DNA from: Kitasatospora sp. NBC_00458
GTDB lineage: Bacteria; Actinomycetota; Actinomycetes; Streptomycetales; Streptomycetaceae
Direction: 5' to 3'
NCBI RefSeq assembly: GCF_036013975.1
Contig: NZ_CP107904.1
Span: forward strand, 1,054,001 to 1,118,000
Length of the DNA stretch: 64,000 bases
The translations under genes and the position numbers were made by a program. The notes beneath the pieces were generated by a model, which saw nothing but the letters and a program-made list of their open reading frames with translations, ran no database searches and was not told the DNA's origin. Shown here one piece after another: positions 53,373-61,214 of the stretch (the first letter of the stretch is position 1; each line of letters begins with the position of its first letter).

Positions 53373-56338
53373 CGGTGACGCCCCGGGGTGGAGCCCGCGC
53401 GGCGGCGGGCGACGAGGACGGCGGCGCCGACGGCGGTCAGCAGGCCGGCGGCGGTCGACAGGCCCAGCACCTGGGCCCCGGTGCCGGCCAGGCTGCCGGT
53501 GCCCGCCTCGACCTGGCCGGTACCGACCGGGCCGCCACCGCCGCGCGCCGGATCACCCGCCCCGGCGGGGAGCACCGGGTCGGCGGGCCGGGCGGTCGTG
53601 CCTCCGCCGGGCGCGGCCACGACCGTGGACGTACCGGTGGGCACGGGTGAGCCGGAGGCCGTCGGGGAGCCCGAAGCGGTACCGGTCGGTGTGCCGGTCA
53701 CGGTCGGCGTCGCCGTCGCCGTGGCGGTGGCGGTGGCGGTGGCGGTGGCCGTCGTGGTCGGCGTCGGCGTACCCGTGCCCGTAGGCGTCGGCGTACCCGT
53801 AGGCGTACCCGTGGCGGTGGGTGTCGGGGTGGGCGTCGGCGTGCCGCCGAGGTCCCGGCGCAGGGTGCCGAAGGAGATCCCGGTGGCACCGCCCACGGCC
53901 TGGGTGGAGGCCCGCACGTCCGAGCCCTGCTGCCCGGTGGAGGCGACGTTGAAGCCGCCGTCGCCGTTCTGCTGCCCGGCGAGGAAGTCGAGCGCCTTCG
54001 CGATCCGGGCGCCGTTCGCGGACTGGCGGAGGGCCATGCCCTGGACCGCGAGGGCCGCCGAGTTGGTGGAGTTGCCGGCCGCTCCGGGGAAGCCGCCGTC
54101 GGCCAGCTGCTTCCCGGCCAGCCAGGTGACCGCCCTGTCGACCGCCTGTACGGCCTCGTCACCGGGCACGAGCGCGAGCGCCATGGCCGCCATCGCGGTG
54201 CTGTCGACGTCGGAGTCGCCGGTGGCGGGGATGAGGCTCGGCCAGGAGCCGTCGGCGTGCTGGAGGCCCTTCAGGTAGGCGACCGCCGCGGCGGCGTTCG
54301 CGGCGTCGCCGGCGCGCAGCTGGGCCATGATGCCGAGGGCCTGGGAGAAGACCGAGGTGGCGTAGGTGTAGTTGCCGGGACCGGCGCAGCCGAGGGCCTC
54401 GTCGGCCTTGGCGCAGACGGCCGCGGCCAGGGCGGCGATCAGGTCGTGGCCGCCGAAGGCGCGCGGGTCGCGGCCGGCGACCTCGGCGAGCAGGGCCTCC
54501 TTGCCCAGGGAGCCGCCGCCGGCGTACTCGGTGCCGATGCCGGTCCAGTCGTTGACGGTGCGCCCGCCGGTGTCCTTGCCCTGCTGGTCGAGGAAGTCCA
54601 CGATCCGGCGCAGGGCCGCGTCGTCCGCGCCGGTGGCGGCGAGCGCGAAGGCCCCGTCGATGGTGAGGCCGAAGTCCGCGAACTCCGGGAACGCCTCGTA
54701 GTACCGGCCGCCGATCAGGTTGGCCGGGGTGGTGAGGTAGGCGCTGCCCCTGGCCAGGTCGGGGGTCCGGCCGGCGGGCGTGGTCGGCGTCGTGGTGGCG
54801 CCGTTCGGGTTGTGGCGGACGGTGGTCGGGTCGGTGCCGGTGAGGGCCAGGAGGGCCTGCTCGGTGGCGGCCGGGTCGGCGTCGGCGGTCGATTCGTCGG
54901 GCCGGAAGCCGCCGTCCTCGTTCTGGCGGGCGGCGATCCAGGCCTTGGCCGCGGCCTGCCCGGCCCCCTGCCCGGTGGCCGGCAGGACCTGGGCCGCGGC
55001 GGCGGTGCTCAGGGTGTCGCCCGCGGCGCCGACGTAGGGGACGTAGGAGCCGTCGGCCTGCTGGCTCCCGGCGAGCTGGTCGGCGGCCTTCTTCGCGGTG
55101 GCCTCGTACCCGGCCTCCGGGCGGAGCGCGAGGACGGCCAGACCGGTGGCCCCCGGGTCGGACTCGCAGTAGCCGCCCGCCACGATCATCGAGCCGGCGA
55201 TGCCGCCGTCGGCGCACTGCAGGACCGTGAAGCGGGAGAGTGCGGCGGCGGGCGGTGTGACGCCCGCGCGCCGCAGGGCGATCACGGCCCACGCCTGGAC
55301 CTGGGGCGAGGCCGCGCCGTGGAAGTCCCCGGCGGCGGTGCACTTGCCGTTCTCCCCGGCGTCGGCGCACACGTGGCCGGTGAGCGCGGCGATCAGGTCG
55401 CGGCCGCCGAAGGCCCGGGGGTCGCCGTCGGTGCTCTCGGCGACCAGGGCCAGCAGGGCGGCGGCCTTGGCGTCGGGCTTCCCCGCCGGTCCGTCCGGGT
55501 ACAGGAAGGCGTCGGTGTGGGCGGCGAGGTAGGCGACGACCTTGCGCAGGGCCGGGTCCTGGGTGCCCGCGGCGGCCAGGGCGATCGCGGTGAGGGCGGT
55601 CCGCGGGTAGTCGGGCCCCTCGAAGGCCCAGTTCCCCATGTACTCGCCGTCGACGAGCCGTCCGGCCAGCCACGAGGCCGCCGCGGCGGGGTCGCCGGCG
55701 GGGTGCGACGGGGTGGTGGTCGGGCTCGGGGACGCCGAGGGCGAGGCGGTGGCGGAGGGCGAGGGGCCGGGGTTCTTCGCGCGGACGGAGTCCGGTGTGA
55801 AGGAGGGCGCCCCGCTGGTTCCGCCGATGTCGGTGCCGCCGTAGACCCAGGCCTCGACCTCGCCGGGCTTGGGCTTCTGCGTCCCGGCGCCGTACCGGCT
55901 GTAGGACCAGGTGTCCTGTCCGGGTTCGGCGATCCAGTAGGACCAGTACGCCGTCGCCTGGGGGGTGTTGACGCAGGGTTCCTCGGCGGCGGTCGGGTAC
56001 TGGGTGCCGTCGGCGAAGGTTCCGGTGCCGAGCCGGCAGATGAAGGCGGGGCCGTCGTGCTCGGTGCCGGCGGTGGTGAAGCCCGCGTTGTGCAGCAGGT
56101 TCATCCCGGTGGTGGGGTGGGCGTCGCAGCCGCGGACGACTCCGCCGCCCCAGTGGCCGAAGTCGACGGCGACGACCGCCCCGGTGGTGGCGGTGCACTC
56201 GTCGATCGGGTCGGCGGCGGCGCGGCCGGGGTGTCCGAGGAGGACCGTGCCGCCCGCGGCGACCGCGACGGCGCCGGTGGCGATCAGGGACGTGAGCCCT
56301 CGGGCTCTCTGACTCGTACGACTGCTGCTGGCCCTCAC
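53369..56338 (-). CDS. Sortase-anchored alpha-toroid protein, probable cell-surface cobalamin-binding protein
   Basis: A 989-aa protein. GTG 56338 is chosen because GGGAG lies 7-8 nt upstream and a signal peptide follows at once (RASSSRTSQRARG, then a hydrophobic core, then RAAADP). Domains: a DUF4430-like domain (about 35-160) similar to that of the next gene; two alpha-toroid regions of the prenyltransferase/terpenoid-cyclase fold (about 175-450 and 485-770) with QW-like repeats (QNEDGGF, QLADGGF, QNGDGGF, HADGSW); a Thr/Pro/Ala stalk (about 770-860); and a sorting signal LAGTG, hydrophobic helix, ARRRAG. LAxTG is the actinobacterial class E sortase motif, so wall attachment is expected. 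It is the first gene behind the leftward cobalamin riboswitch. Toroid plus DUF4430 is the domain pair of animal intrinsic factor and transcobalamin, here in the reverse order, so B12 capture is a reasonable inference. Confidence 0.85.
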   Translation of the reverse strand: MRASSSRTSQRARGLTSLIATGAVAVAAGGTVLLGHPGRAAADPIDECTATTGAVVAVDFGHWGGGVVRGCDAHPTTGMNLLHNAGFTTAGTEHDGPAFICRLGTGTFADGTQYPTAAEEPCVNTPQATAYWSYWIAEPGQDTWSYSRYGAGTQKPKPGEVEAWVYGGTDIGGTSGAPSFTPDSVRAKNPGPSPSATASPSASPSPTTTPSHPAGDPAAAASWLAGRLVDGEYMGNWAFEGPDYPRTALTAIALAAAGTQDPALRKVVAYLAAHTDAFLYPDGPAGKPDAKAAALLALVAESTDGDPRAFGGRDLIAALTGHVCADAGENGKCTAAGDFHGAASPQVQAWAVIALRRAGVTPPAAALSRFTVLQCADGGIAGSMIVAGGYCESDPGATGLAVLALRPEAGYEATAKKAADQLAGSQQADGSYVPYVGAAGDTLSTAAAAQVLPATGQGAGQAAAKAWIAARQNEDGGFRPDESTADADPAATEQALLALTGTDPTTVRHNPNGATTTPTTPAGRTPDLARGSAYLTTPANLIGGRYYEAFPEFADFGLTIDGAFALAATGADDAALRRIVDFLDQQGKDTGGRTVNDWTGIGTEYAGGGSLGKEALLAEVAGRDPRAFGGHDLIAALAAAVCAKADEALGCAGPGNYTYATSVFSQALGIMAQLRAGDAANAAAAVAYLKGLQHADGSWPSLIPATGDSDVDSTAMAAMALALVPGDEAVQAVDRAVTWLAGKQLADGGFPGAAGNSTNSAALAVQGMALRQSANGARIAKALDFLAGQQNGDGGFNVASTGQQGSDVRASTQAVGGATGISFGTLRRDLGGTPTPTPTPTATGTPTGTPTPTGTGTPTPTTTATATATATATATATPTVTGTPTGTASGSPTASGSPVPTGTSTVVAAPGGGTTARPADPVLPAGAGDPARGGGGPVGTGQVEAGTGSLAGTGAQVLGLSTAAGLLTAVGAAVLVARRRAGSTPGRHR
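53695..53840. repeat. Short tandem repeats coding the Thr/Ala/Pro stalk
   Basis: On the + strand, ggcggt and gtcggc units repeat many times, with gcgtacccgt repeated further on. On the coding strand they give runs of Thr-Ala and Thr-Pro ([22 protein letters not shown]) in the wall-spanning stalk of the sortase-anchored protein. Such repeats are prone to copy-number change and to assembly error. Confidence 0.8.
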
Positions 56339-56444
56339 CGGCGACTCCCTGGTCAGTCGTCGGGGCGTCACGGCGCAGCCAACGGTCCTCCGCACGCGGG
56401 ACCGTTTCGACCGCGTCGTAGTCCACGACGACGCAAGCACTCCT

Positions 56445-56560
56445 GAACAAGGCCCCGGCGCAGGCATTCCGGCTCACCTGCCCCGGGTGGGGCGGGTCTA
56501 CGGTTGCGGGTCAGCGCCGGATTCGGACCGGCTTCCCCTGGCTGCCGAGGATAAAAAAGC
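56445..56560 (-). promoter_or_regulatory. Cobalamin riboswitch, leftward, controls the ECF/surface-protein operon
   Basis: Reading the minus strand from about 56540: GGGGAAGCCGGTCCGAATCC, then GGCGCTGACCCGCAACCGTA, the conserved cobalamin riboswitch core; then, after a GC-rich hairpin, the B12 box AGCCGGAATGCCTGC at 56474-56460. It lies about 105 nt upstream of the GTG of the 989-aa protein gene. Binding of cobalamin should lower expression of the operon, as is usual for the class. Confidence 0.93.
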
Positions 56561-56634
56561 GTTTCATCAGACCACGCGTGCGGACCTGGAGTCAACGGAG
56601 CGTCATGTCGCCTTCCCCACCTCGTCCCTCCTCC

Positions 56635-56765
56635 CCGGTTGCGGTAGCGTCCGCGGTGGCCGAGCGGGGGAACCCGGTGTGAATCCGGGGCTGACGCGCA
56701 GCGGTGTGGGGCGGCTCCCGGGCCGGCCCGAGCCCGAATGCCCGCCCGGCCGCGCAGCACCAGCG
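56635..56765 (+). promoter_or_regulatory. Cobalamin riboswitch, rightward, controls the secreted transcobalamin-like gene
   Basis: The plus strand has GGGGGAACCCGGTGTGAATC and CGGGGCTGACGCGCAGCGGT (about 56665-56705), the conserved core, and the B12 box AGCCCGAATGCCCGCC at 56731-56746. The start codon it serves is at 56874. It is head to head with the leftward riboswitch; the interval 56560-56635, including the AT-rich ATAAAAAAG near 56550, must hold both promoters. Confidence 0.9.
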
Positions 56766-56873
56766 ACAGCCAGCCCACGCGATCCGGGCGGCGGCCGCCC
56801 CGCCGCCGCCGTGCCCGACCGGGCACCGGGGCCGGGGCCGGTTCGGCGCCCGCCACCCCAAGGAGCCCGTTCC

Positions 56874-58301
56874 GTGCCCGTCCTCACCACCTCACGTCTC
56901 GCCTCCTCGCGCACCGTCTCCGCGGTCACCGTCGCGCTCGCCGCCGGCGCCCTCGTGCTCTCCGCCGTCCCCGCCCACGCGACCGCGACCCCGGCCCAGA
57001 CAGCCACCTCGAAGAGCACCGGCGTCACCTACCTGAAGTCCCTCCAGGCCGCCGACGGGAGCTACGTCACCGGCGGCGGGCTCTCCAACGAGTGGGCGTT
57101 CAGCGCGCTGGCGGCCGCCGGTACCGCGGCGGCGGACGTGACCCCCGGGGGCGACGCCACCAAGAACGCCCGCCTGGTCTACCGCGGCCAGCTCGCCGCC
57201 GCCGGCTGGCCGGGCGCCTCACCGGTCGTCACCGACTACGAGCGCGGCGCCCTCAACGCGTACGCCGCGGGGATCGACCCCGCCCGGGTCGGGCCGGGCC
57301 GCAACCTCATCGCGGACCTGGTCGCGTACTGGCAGACCGCCGAGCCCGGCTACTACGGCCCCTCCGCCAACTTCAACGGGACCGTCTTCGGGCTCCTCGC
57401 CCTCGGTGGCGCCAGGACCCAGAGCGGCGTGAAGCGCGTCCCGCAGTCCCTGCTGGACGCCTCGGTCACGACCGTGCGCGCCAACCAGCACACCGACGGC
57501 GGCTGGAACTACAGCAAGGCCGCCGGCGACCCCACCGCGCTCGCCCAGGGCAGCGACATCGACATGACCGGCGCCGCCATGGCCTCGCTGTGCGTCGGCG
57601 GTGTCCCGAACACCGACCCGGCGGTCGTCGCCGCCAAGAACTTCCTCAAGGGCAAGCTCATCTCCTCCGGCGCCTTCAACTCGATGTGGGGCGCCAACAC
57701 CGACTCCAACGGCTGGGCCGTGTCCGGCCTCAACGCCTGCGGGATCAACCCGCAGGGCGCCGACTTCACCAGCGGCACCGGCAAGACCCCGCTCGACTTC
57801 CTGATCGCCCAGCAGTTCAAGCCCGGCGGCGGCTTCAAGTACCTGCCCACCGACACCACCCCCTCCCCCTACGCCTCGGTCGACGGCCTGCGGGCCGTGG
57901 CCGGAGCCGGGTTCACCGCCACCCCGCCCGCACCCGCTACGGCCGGCGAACCCGCCTGGGCCGCCAGCACCGGCTTCACCGCCGGCACCGCCGCCCGGCT
58001 CGCCCTGGTCGTGGACGACGGCACCGCCCCGCTGAAGGTCTGCGCCGTCACCCTCACCCCGACCGGTGCCACCACGACCCTCGGCGACGTCCTCGACGCC
58101 GCCGCCACCGCCACGCCGGCCGGCTGCGTCACGTCGGTCACCCCGTCCACCGGCGGCGGCACCGTCACGGCGGTCAACGGCACCGCCAACAGCGGCGGGT
58201 CCACCTGGAAGGTCGCGCTGGACGGCGCCACCGCCACCGGTGCCACCCGGGCGACGGTCGTCCACGTCGGCGACACCGTCTCCCTCCGCTACGGCAGCTG
58301 A
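56874..58301 (+). CDS. Secreted transcobalamin-like protein (alpha-toroid plus C-terminal DUF4430-like domain)
   Basis: A 475-aa protein. GTG 56874 has a perfect AAGGAG 8 nt upstream and is followed by a signal peptide (PVLTTSRLASSRT, hydrophobic core, PAHATA). Residues about 45-345 form an alpha-toroid of the terpenoid-cyclase/transcobalamin type, with repeats such as LKSLQAADGSY, VRANQHTDGGWNYS and IAQQFKPGGGFKYL. Residues about 365-475 form a beta-rich domain with a spaced Cys pair (KVCAVTL... AGCVTSV) and GGSTWKVALDGA, in the place of the DUF4430 beta domain of transcobalamin and intrinsic factor. Length and order match those proteins. No membrane anchor or sorting signal is present, so it should be released or held by partners. 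The cobalamin riboswitch upstream supports a role in B12 binding; direct binding is inferred. Confidence 0.85.
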   Translation: MPVLTTSRLASSRTVSAVTVALAAGALVLSAVPAHATATPAQTATSKSTGVTYLKSLQAADGSYVTGGGLSNEWAFSALAAAGTAAADVTPGGDATKNARLVYRGQLAAAGWPGASPVVTDYERGALNAYAAGIDPARVGPGRNLIADLVAYWQTAEPGYYGPSANFNGTVFGLLALGGARTQSGVKRVPQSLLDASVTTVRANQHTDGGWNYSKAAGDPTALAQGSDIDMTGAAMASLCVGGVPNTDPAVVAAKNFLKGKLISSGAFNSMWGANTDSNGWAVSGLNACGINPQGADFTSGTGKTPLDFLIAQQFKPGGGFKYLPTDTTPSPYASVDGLRAVAGAGFTATPPAPATAGEPAWAASTGFTAGTAARLALVVDDGTAPLKVCAVTLTPTGATTTLGDVLDAAATATPAGCVTSVTPSTGGGTVTAVNGTANSGGSTWKVALDGATATGATRATVVHVGDTVSLRYGS

Positions 58302-58359
58302 TCCACGACCGGTCCGCAGCCGGTCCACGAACGGCCCCGGGCGGGTCCTCCGGCACGCG

Positions 58360-58390
58360 GTGCGGCGCCCGCGGGATCACGGCGCCGCAC
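58360..58390. terminator. Bidirectional hairpin terminator between convergent genes
   Basis: GTGCGGCGCC (58360-58369) and GGCGCCGCAC (58381-58390) are a perfect 10-bp inverted repeat with an 11-nt loop. It lies between the stop of the rightward transcobalamin-like gene (58301) and the stop of the leftward enoyl-CoA hydratase gene (58403). No U-tract follows on either side, which is common in high-GC actinomycetes. Confidence 0.75.
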
Positions 58391-58402
58391 CACGACGCTC
58401 GC

Positions 58403-59248
58403 TCAGCGGTCCTGGAACTTCGGCGGCCGCTTCTCCGCGAACGCGGCCATGCCCTCCTTCTGGTCCGCGGTGGCGAAGGTGGCGTGGAAGAGCCGGCGTT
58501 CGAAGCGGACGCCCTCGGCGAGGGTGGTCTCGAAGGCGCGGTCGACGCTCTCCTTCATCATCACCGCCGCCGGAGTGGACATCGCGGCGATCGTGTCGGC
58601 CACCGCCAGGGCCTCCTCCAGCAGCCGGTCGGCCGGCACGATCCGGGACACCAGCCCGGCCCGCTCGGCCTCCTCGGCGCCCATCGTCCTTCCGGTCAGG
58701 CAGAGTTCCATCGCCTTGGCCTTGCCGACCGCCCGGGTGAGCCGCTGCGAGCCGCCGATCCCGGGGATCACGCCCAGCTTGATCTCCGGCTGGCCGAACT
58801 TCGCGGTGTCCGCCGCGATCAGGACGTCGCAGAGCATCGCCAGCTCGCAGCCGCCGCCCAGGGCGTACCCGGCGACCGCCGCGACCACCGGCTTGCGCAG
58901 CGCCCCGAAGCGGTCCCAGGCGGCGAACCAGTCGCCGAGGTAGGCGTCGACGAAGCCGAGCGACTGCATCTCCTTGATGTCGGCGCCGGCCGCGAACGCC
59001 TTCTCCGAACCGGTCACCACCAGGCAGCCGATCCCCGGTTCACGATCGAACTCCTGGGCTGCGGCGACGACTTCGTTCATAAGCTCGGTGTTGAGGGCGT
59101 TCAGCGCCTTCGGGCGGTCGAGCGTGATCACGCCCACCCGGCCGTGGCGCTCCACCCGGATGGTCCGGTACCGGCCGGCCCGGTCACCGGCCGGGTCCGC
59201 GGCCCTGCTGTCGATGGTGCCGGTGCCGTCGGTCGTGCCCTCGGTCAT
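58403..59248 (-). CDS. Enoyl-CoA hydratase, probably methacrylyl-CoA hydratase of valine catabolism
   Basis: A 281-aa crotonase-fold protein. ATG 59248 has GGGAGGAG 5 nt upstream and overlaps the mmsB stop (ATGA). It has an N-terminal extension of about 25 residues rich in Gly, Thr and Asp; then RPKALNALN, the oxyanion-hole segments [11 protein letters not shown] and [13 protein letters not shown], and the catalytic Glu in [20 protein letters not shown]. Both catalytic glutamates of true hydratases appear present (CELAML and QPEIKLG). In the family it adds water to enoyl-CoA; the position at the end of a complete valine operon makes methacrylyl-CoA to 3-hydroxyisobutyryl-CoA the likely step, although general fatty-acid hydratases look the same in sequence. 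Confidence 0.88.
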   Translation of the reverse strand: MTEGTTDGTGTIDSRAADPAGDRAGRYRTIRVERHGRVGVITLDRPKALNALNTELMNEVVAAAQEFDREPGIGCLVVTGSEKAFAAGADIKEMQSLGFVDAYLGDWFAAWDRFGALRKPVVAAVAGYALGGGCELAMLCDVLIAADTAKFGQPEIKLGVIPGIGGSQRLTRAVGKAKAMELCLTGRTMGAEEAERAGLVSRIVPADRLLEEALAVADTIAAMSTPAAVMMKESVDRAFETTLAEGVRFERRLFHATFATADQKEGMAAFAEKRPPKFQDR

Positions 59249-60135
59249 GCCGTCTCCTCCCGGAGTGTCGTGTAGATGGCGGAGAAGTCCAGGCCGCCGC
59301 CCCCGCCCTCGGCGAAGGCGGCGAACAACTCCGCGGCCCGGCGCCCGAGTTCCACCGGGACGTCGGTGGAGGCCGCGGCGTCGGCGGCCAGCCCGAGGTC
59401 CTTGGCCATCAGCGCCGCGGCGAACCCGGCCCGGTAGTCGCGGTTGGCGGGGCTGCCCGGAACCGGGCCGGGGACGGGGCAGTTGGCGGTGAGCGCCCAG
59501 CACTGCCCGGAGGCGGTGGAGGCCACGTCGTAGAGCGACTGGTGGCTGAGGCCGAGGCTCTCCCCGAGCGCGAACGCCTCGCTCACCGCGATCATCGAGA
59601 TGCCGAGGATCATGTTGTTGCAGATCTTCGCGGCCTGCCCGGCACCGGAGGGGCCGCAGTGGACGACCTTGCGCCCCACCCCCGCCAACAGCGGTCCGGC
59701 GTCCGCGAACTCGGCCTCCGTACCGCCGACCATCAGGGTCAGGCCGGCCGCCTCGGCGCCCGCCACGCCGCCGGACACCGGGGCGTCGACCGCCCGGTGC
59801 CCGGCGGCGCGCGCCAGGTCGGCGGCGGTCCGGGCGTCCCCGACCGCGATCGTGGAACAGTCCACGAACAGCGTCCCGGGCCTCGCCGCCGCGGGGACCA
59901 GCGCACGGTAGGCGTCGATGACGTGACGCCCGGTCGGCAGCATGGTCAGGACGGCGTCGGCCTCCGCCACGGCCTCCGCGGCCGATCCGGTGACGGTCAC
60001 CCCGTGCCCGGCCGCCCGGTCGCGGGCCTGCTCCGAGAGGTCGTAGCCGAGGACGCGGTGCCCGGCCTTGACGAGGTTCGCGGCCATCGGGCCGCCCATG
60101 TTGCCCAGTCCGACGAATCCGACGGTGCGGGTCAC
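59245..60135 (-). CDS. mmsB: 3-hydroxyisobutyrate dehydrogenase
   Basis: A 296-aa NAD-dependent beta-hydroxyacid dehydrogenase. GTG 60135 overlaps the upstream hydrolase stop (GTGA). Motifs: Rossmann [16 protein letters not shown] at residues 6-21; DCSTI near 93; the substrate-binding segment [22 protein letters not shown] near 118-139; the catalytic Lys in [15 protein letters not shown] near 170. The C-terminal helical domain ([14 protein letters not shown]) is complete. It oxidises 3-hydroxyisobutyrate to methylmalonate semialdehyde in the cytoplasm, feeding mmsA, the first gene of the same operon. Length is normal for the family. Confidence 0.93.
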   Translation of the reverse strand: MTRTVGFVGLGNMGGPMAANLVKAGHRVLGYDLSEQARDRAAGHGVTVTGSAAEAVAEADAVLTMLPTGRHVIDAYRALVPAAARPGTLFVDCSTIAVGDARTAADLARAAGHRAVDAPVSGGVAGAEAAGLTLMVGGTEAEFADAGPLLAGVGRKVVHCGPSGAGQAAKICNNMILGISMIAVSEAFALGESLGLSHQSLYDVASTASGQCWALTANCPVPGPVPGSPANRDYRAGFAAALMAKDLGLAADAAASTDVPVELGRRAAELFAAFAEGGGGGLDFSAIYTTLREETA

Positions 60136-61214
60136 CAGCGCTCCAGGGGTGCGGGGGCGGCGAGGCCGAGCTCACGCTCGCCCAGGGACAGGAAGTGGCG
60201 CTCGATCTCCTTGTCGGGGACGGCCGCCAGGGTGGCCGGCTCCCAGTGCGGCCGCCGGTCCTTGTCGATGACCTGCGCCCGGATCCCCTCCGGCAGGTCG
60301 GGGGTGGCCAGCGCGGCGCAGGAGGTGCGGTACTCCTGGTCGAGCACCGCCTCCAGCGGGCCCAGCCCGCGGGCCCGGCGCAGCGCCGCGAGGGCGACCT
60401 TGACGGCGGTGGGCGAGTTGGCGGCGATCCGGCCGGCCGCCTCCCCGGCCTCCGGAACTCCCGCCGCGGCCAGCCGTTCGACGGTCTCCTCGACGGTGTC
60501 GGCGCCGTAGCAGTCGTCGATCCAGCCGCGCTGCCCGGCGAGCGGCGCGGGCGGCGGGTCGGCGACGTGGCGGGCGAGCGCGTCGTGGACGCTCAGTTCG
60601 GCGAGGTCGTCGAGGAGGGCGGGGAGCCGCACGGCCGGGACGAAGTGGTCGGCCAGGCCGCACAGCAGTGCGTCGCCCGCGCCGACGGACCCGGCGGTGA
60701 GGGCGAGATGGGTGCCGAGTTCACCGGGGGCGAGGGAGAGCAGGTAGGTGCCGCCGACGTCGGGGACGAAGCCGATGCCGGTCTCCGGCATGGCGATCCG
60801 GGTGCGTTCGGTGACGATCCGGACGCTGCCGTGGGCGGAGATCCCGACGCCGCCGCCCATCACGATGCCGTCCATCACCGCGACGTAGGGCTTGGGGTAG
60901 CGGGCGATCCGGGCGTTGAGCCGGTACTCGTCGCGCCAGAACTCCTCGGTGGCCCGCCGGTCGCCGCCGGTGGCCGCCCGGTGGATGGCGACGATGTCGC
61001 CGCCGGCGCAGAGCCCGCGCTCACCGGCGCCGGTGACGACGACGGTGGCGACGGAGTCGTCGTACTCCCAGGCGTCGAGCGCGGCGGCGATCCGCCGGAC
61101 CATGCCGTGGGTGAGGGCGTTCAGGGCCTTGGGGCGGTTGAGGACGATCAGGCCCGCCCGCCCGTCCCGGTCGACGACGACCTCGCCGGGGTCCGCTCCG
61201 TCCGTGGTGGCCAT
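60132..61214 (-). CDS. 3-hydroxyisobutyryl-CoA hydrolase (crotonase superfamily)
   Basis: A 360-aa protein starting at ATG 61214, which overlaps the acyl-CoA dehydrogenase stop (TGATG). It has the crotonase fold with features of the HIBYL-CoA hydrolase subgroup: [40 protein letters not shown], and the diagnostic [18 protein letters not shown]. The C-terminal extension (VDFALIDK-type region, here [16 protein letters not shown]) that separates these hydrolases from ordinary hydratases is present. It releases CoA from 3-hydroxyisobutyryl-CoA so that mmsB can act on the free acid. Some actinobacterial genes of this type are annotated simply as enoyl-CoA hydratase/isomerase; the MPETGIGF motif and neighbours favour the hydrolase. 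Confidence 0.92.
   Translation of the reverse strand: MATTDGADPGEVVVDRDGRAGLIVLNRPKALNALTHGMVRRIAAALDAWEYDDSVATVVVTGAGERGLCAGGDIVAIHRAATGGDRRATEEFWRDEYRLNARIARYPKPYVAVMDGIVMGGGVGISAHGSVRIVTERTRIAMPETGIGFVPDVGGTYLLSLAPGELGTHLALTAGSVGAGDALLCGLADHFVPAVRLPALLDDLAELSVHDALARHVADPPPAPLAGQRGWIDDCYGADTVEETVERLAAAGVPEAGEAAGRIAANSPTAVKVALAALRRARGLGPLEAVLDQEYRTSCAALATPDLPEGIRAQVIDKDRRPHWEPATLAAVPDKEIERHFLSLGERELGLAAPAPLERW

Noticed and set aside
58403..60175. A single 590-aa protein covering the enoyl-CoA hydratase and the region upstream
   Set aside because: The first ~300 residues are Arg-rich out-of-frame translation of mmsB; ATG 59248 has a strong ribosome site and starts the hydratase fold.
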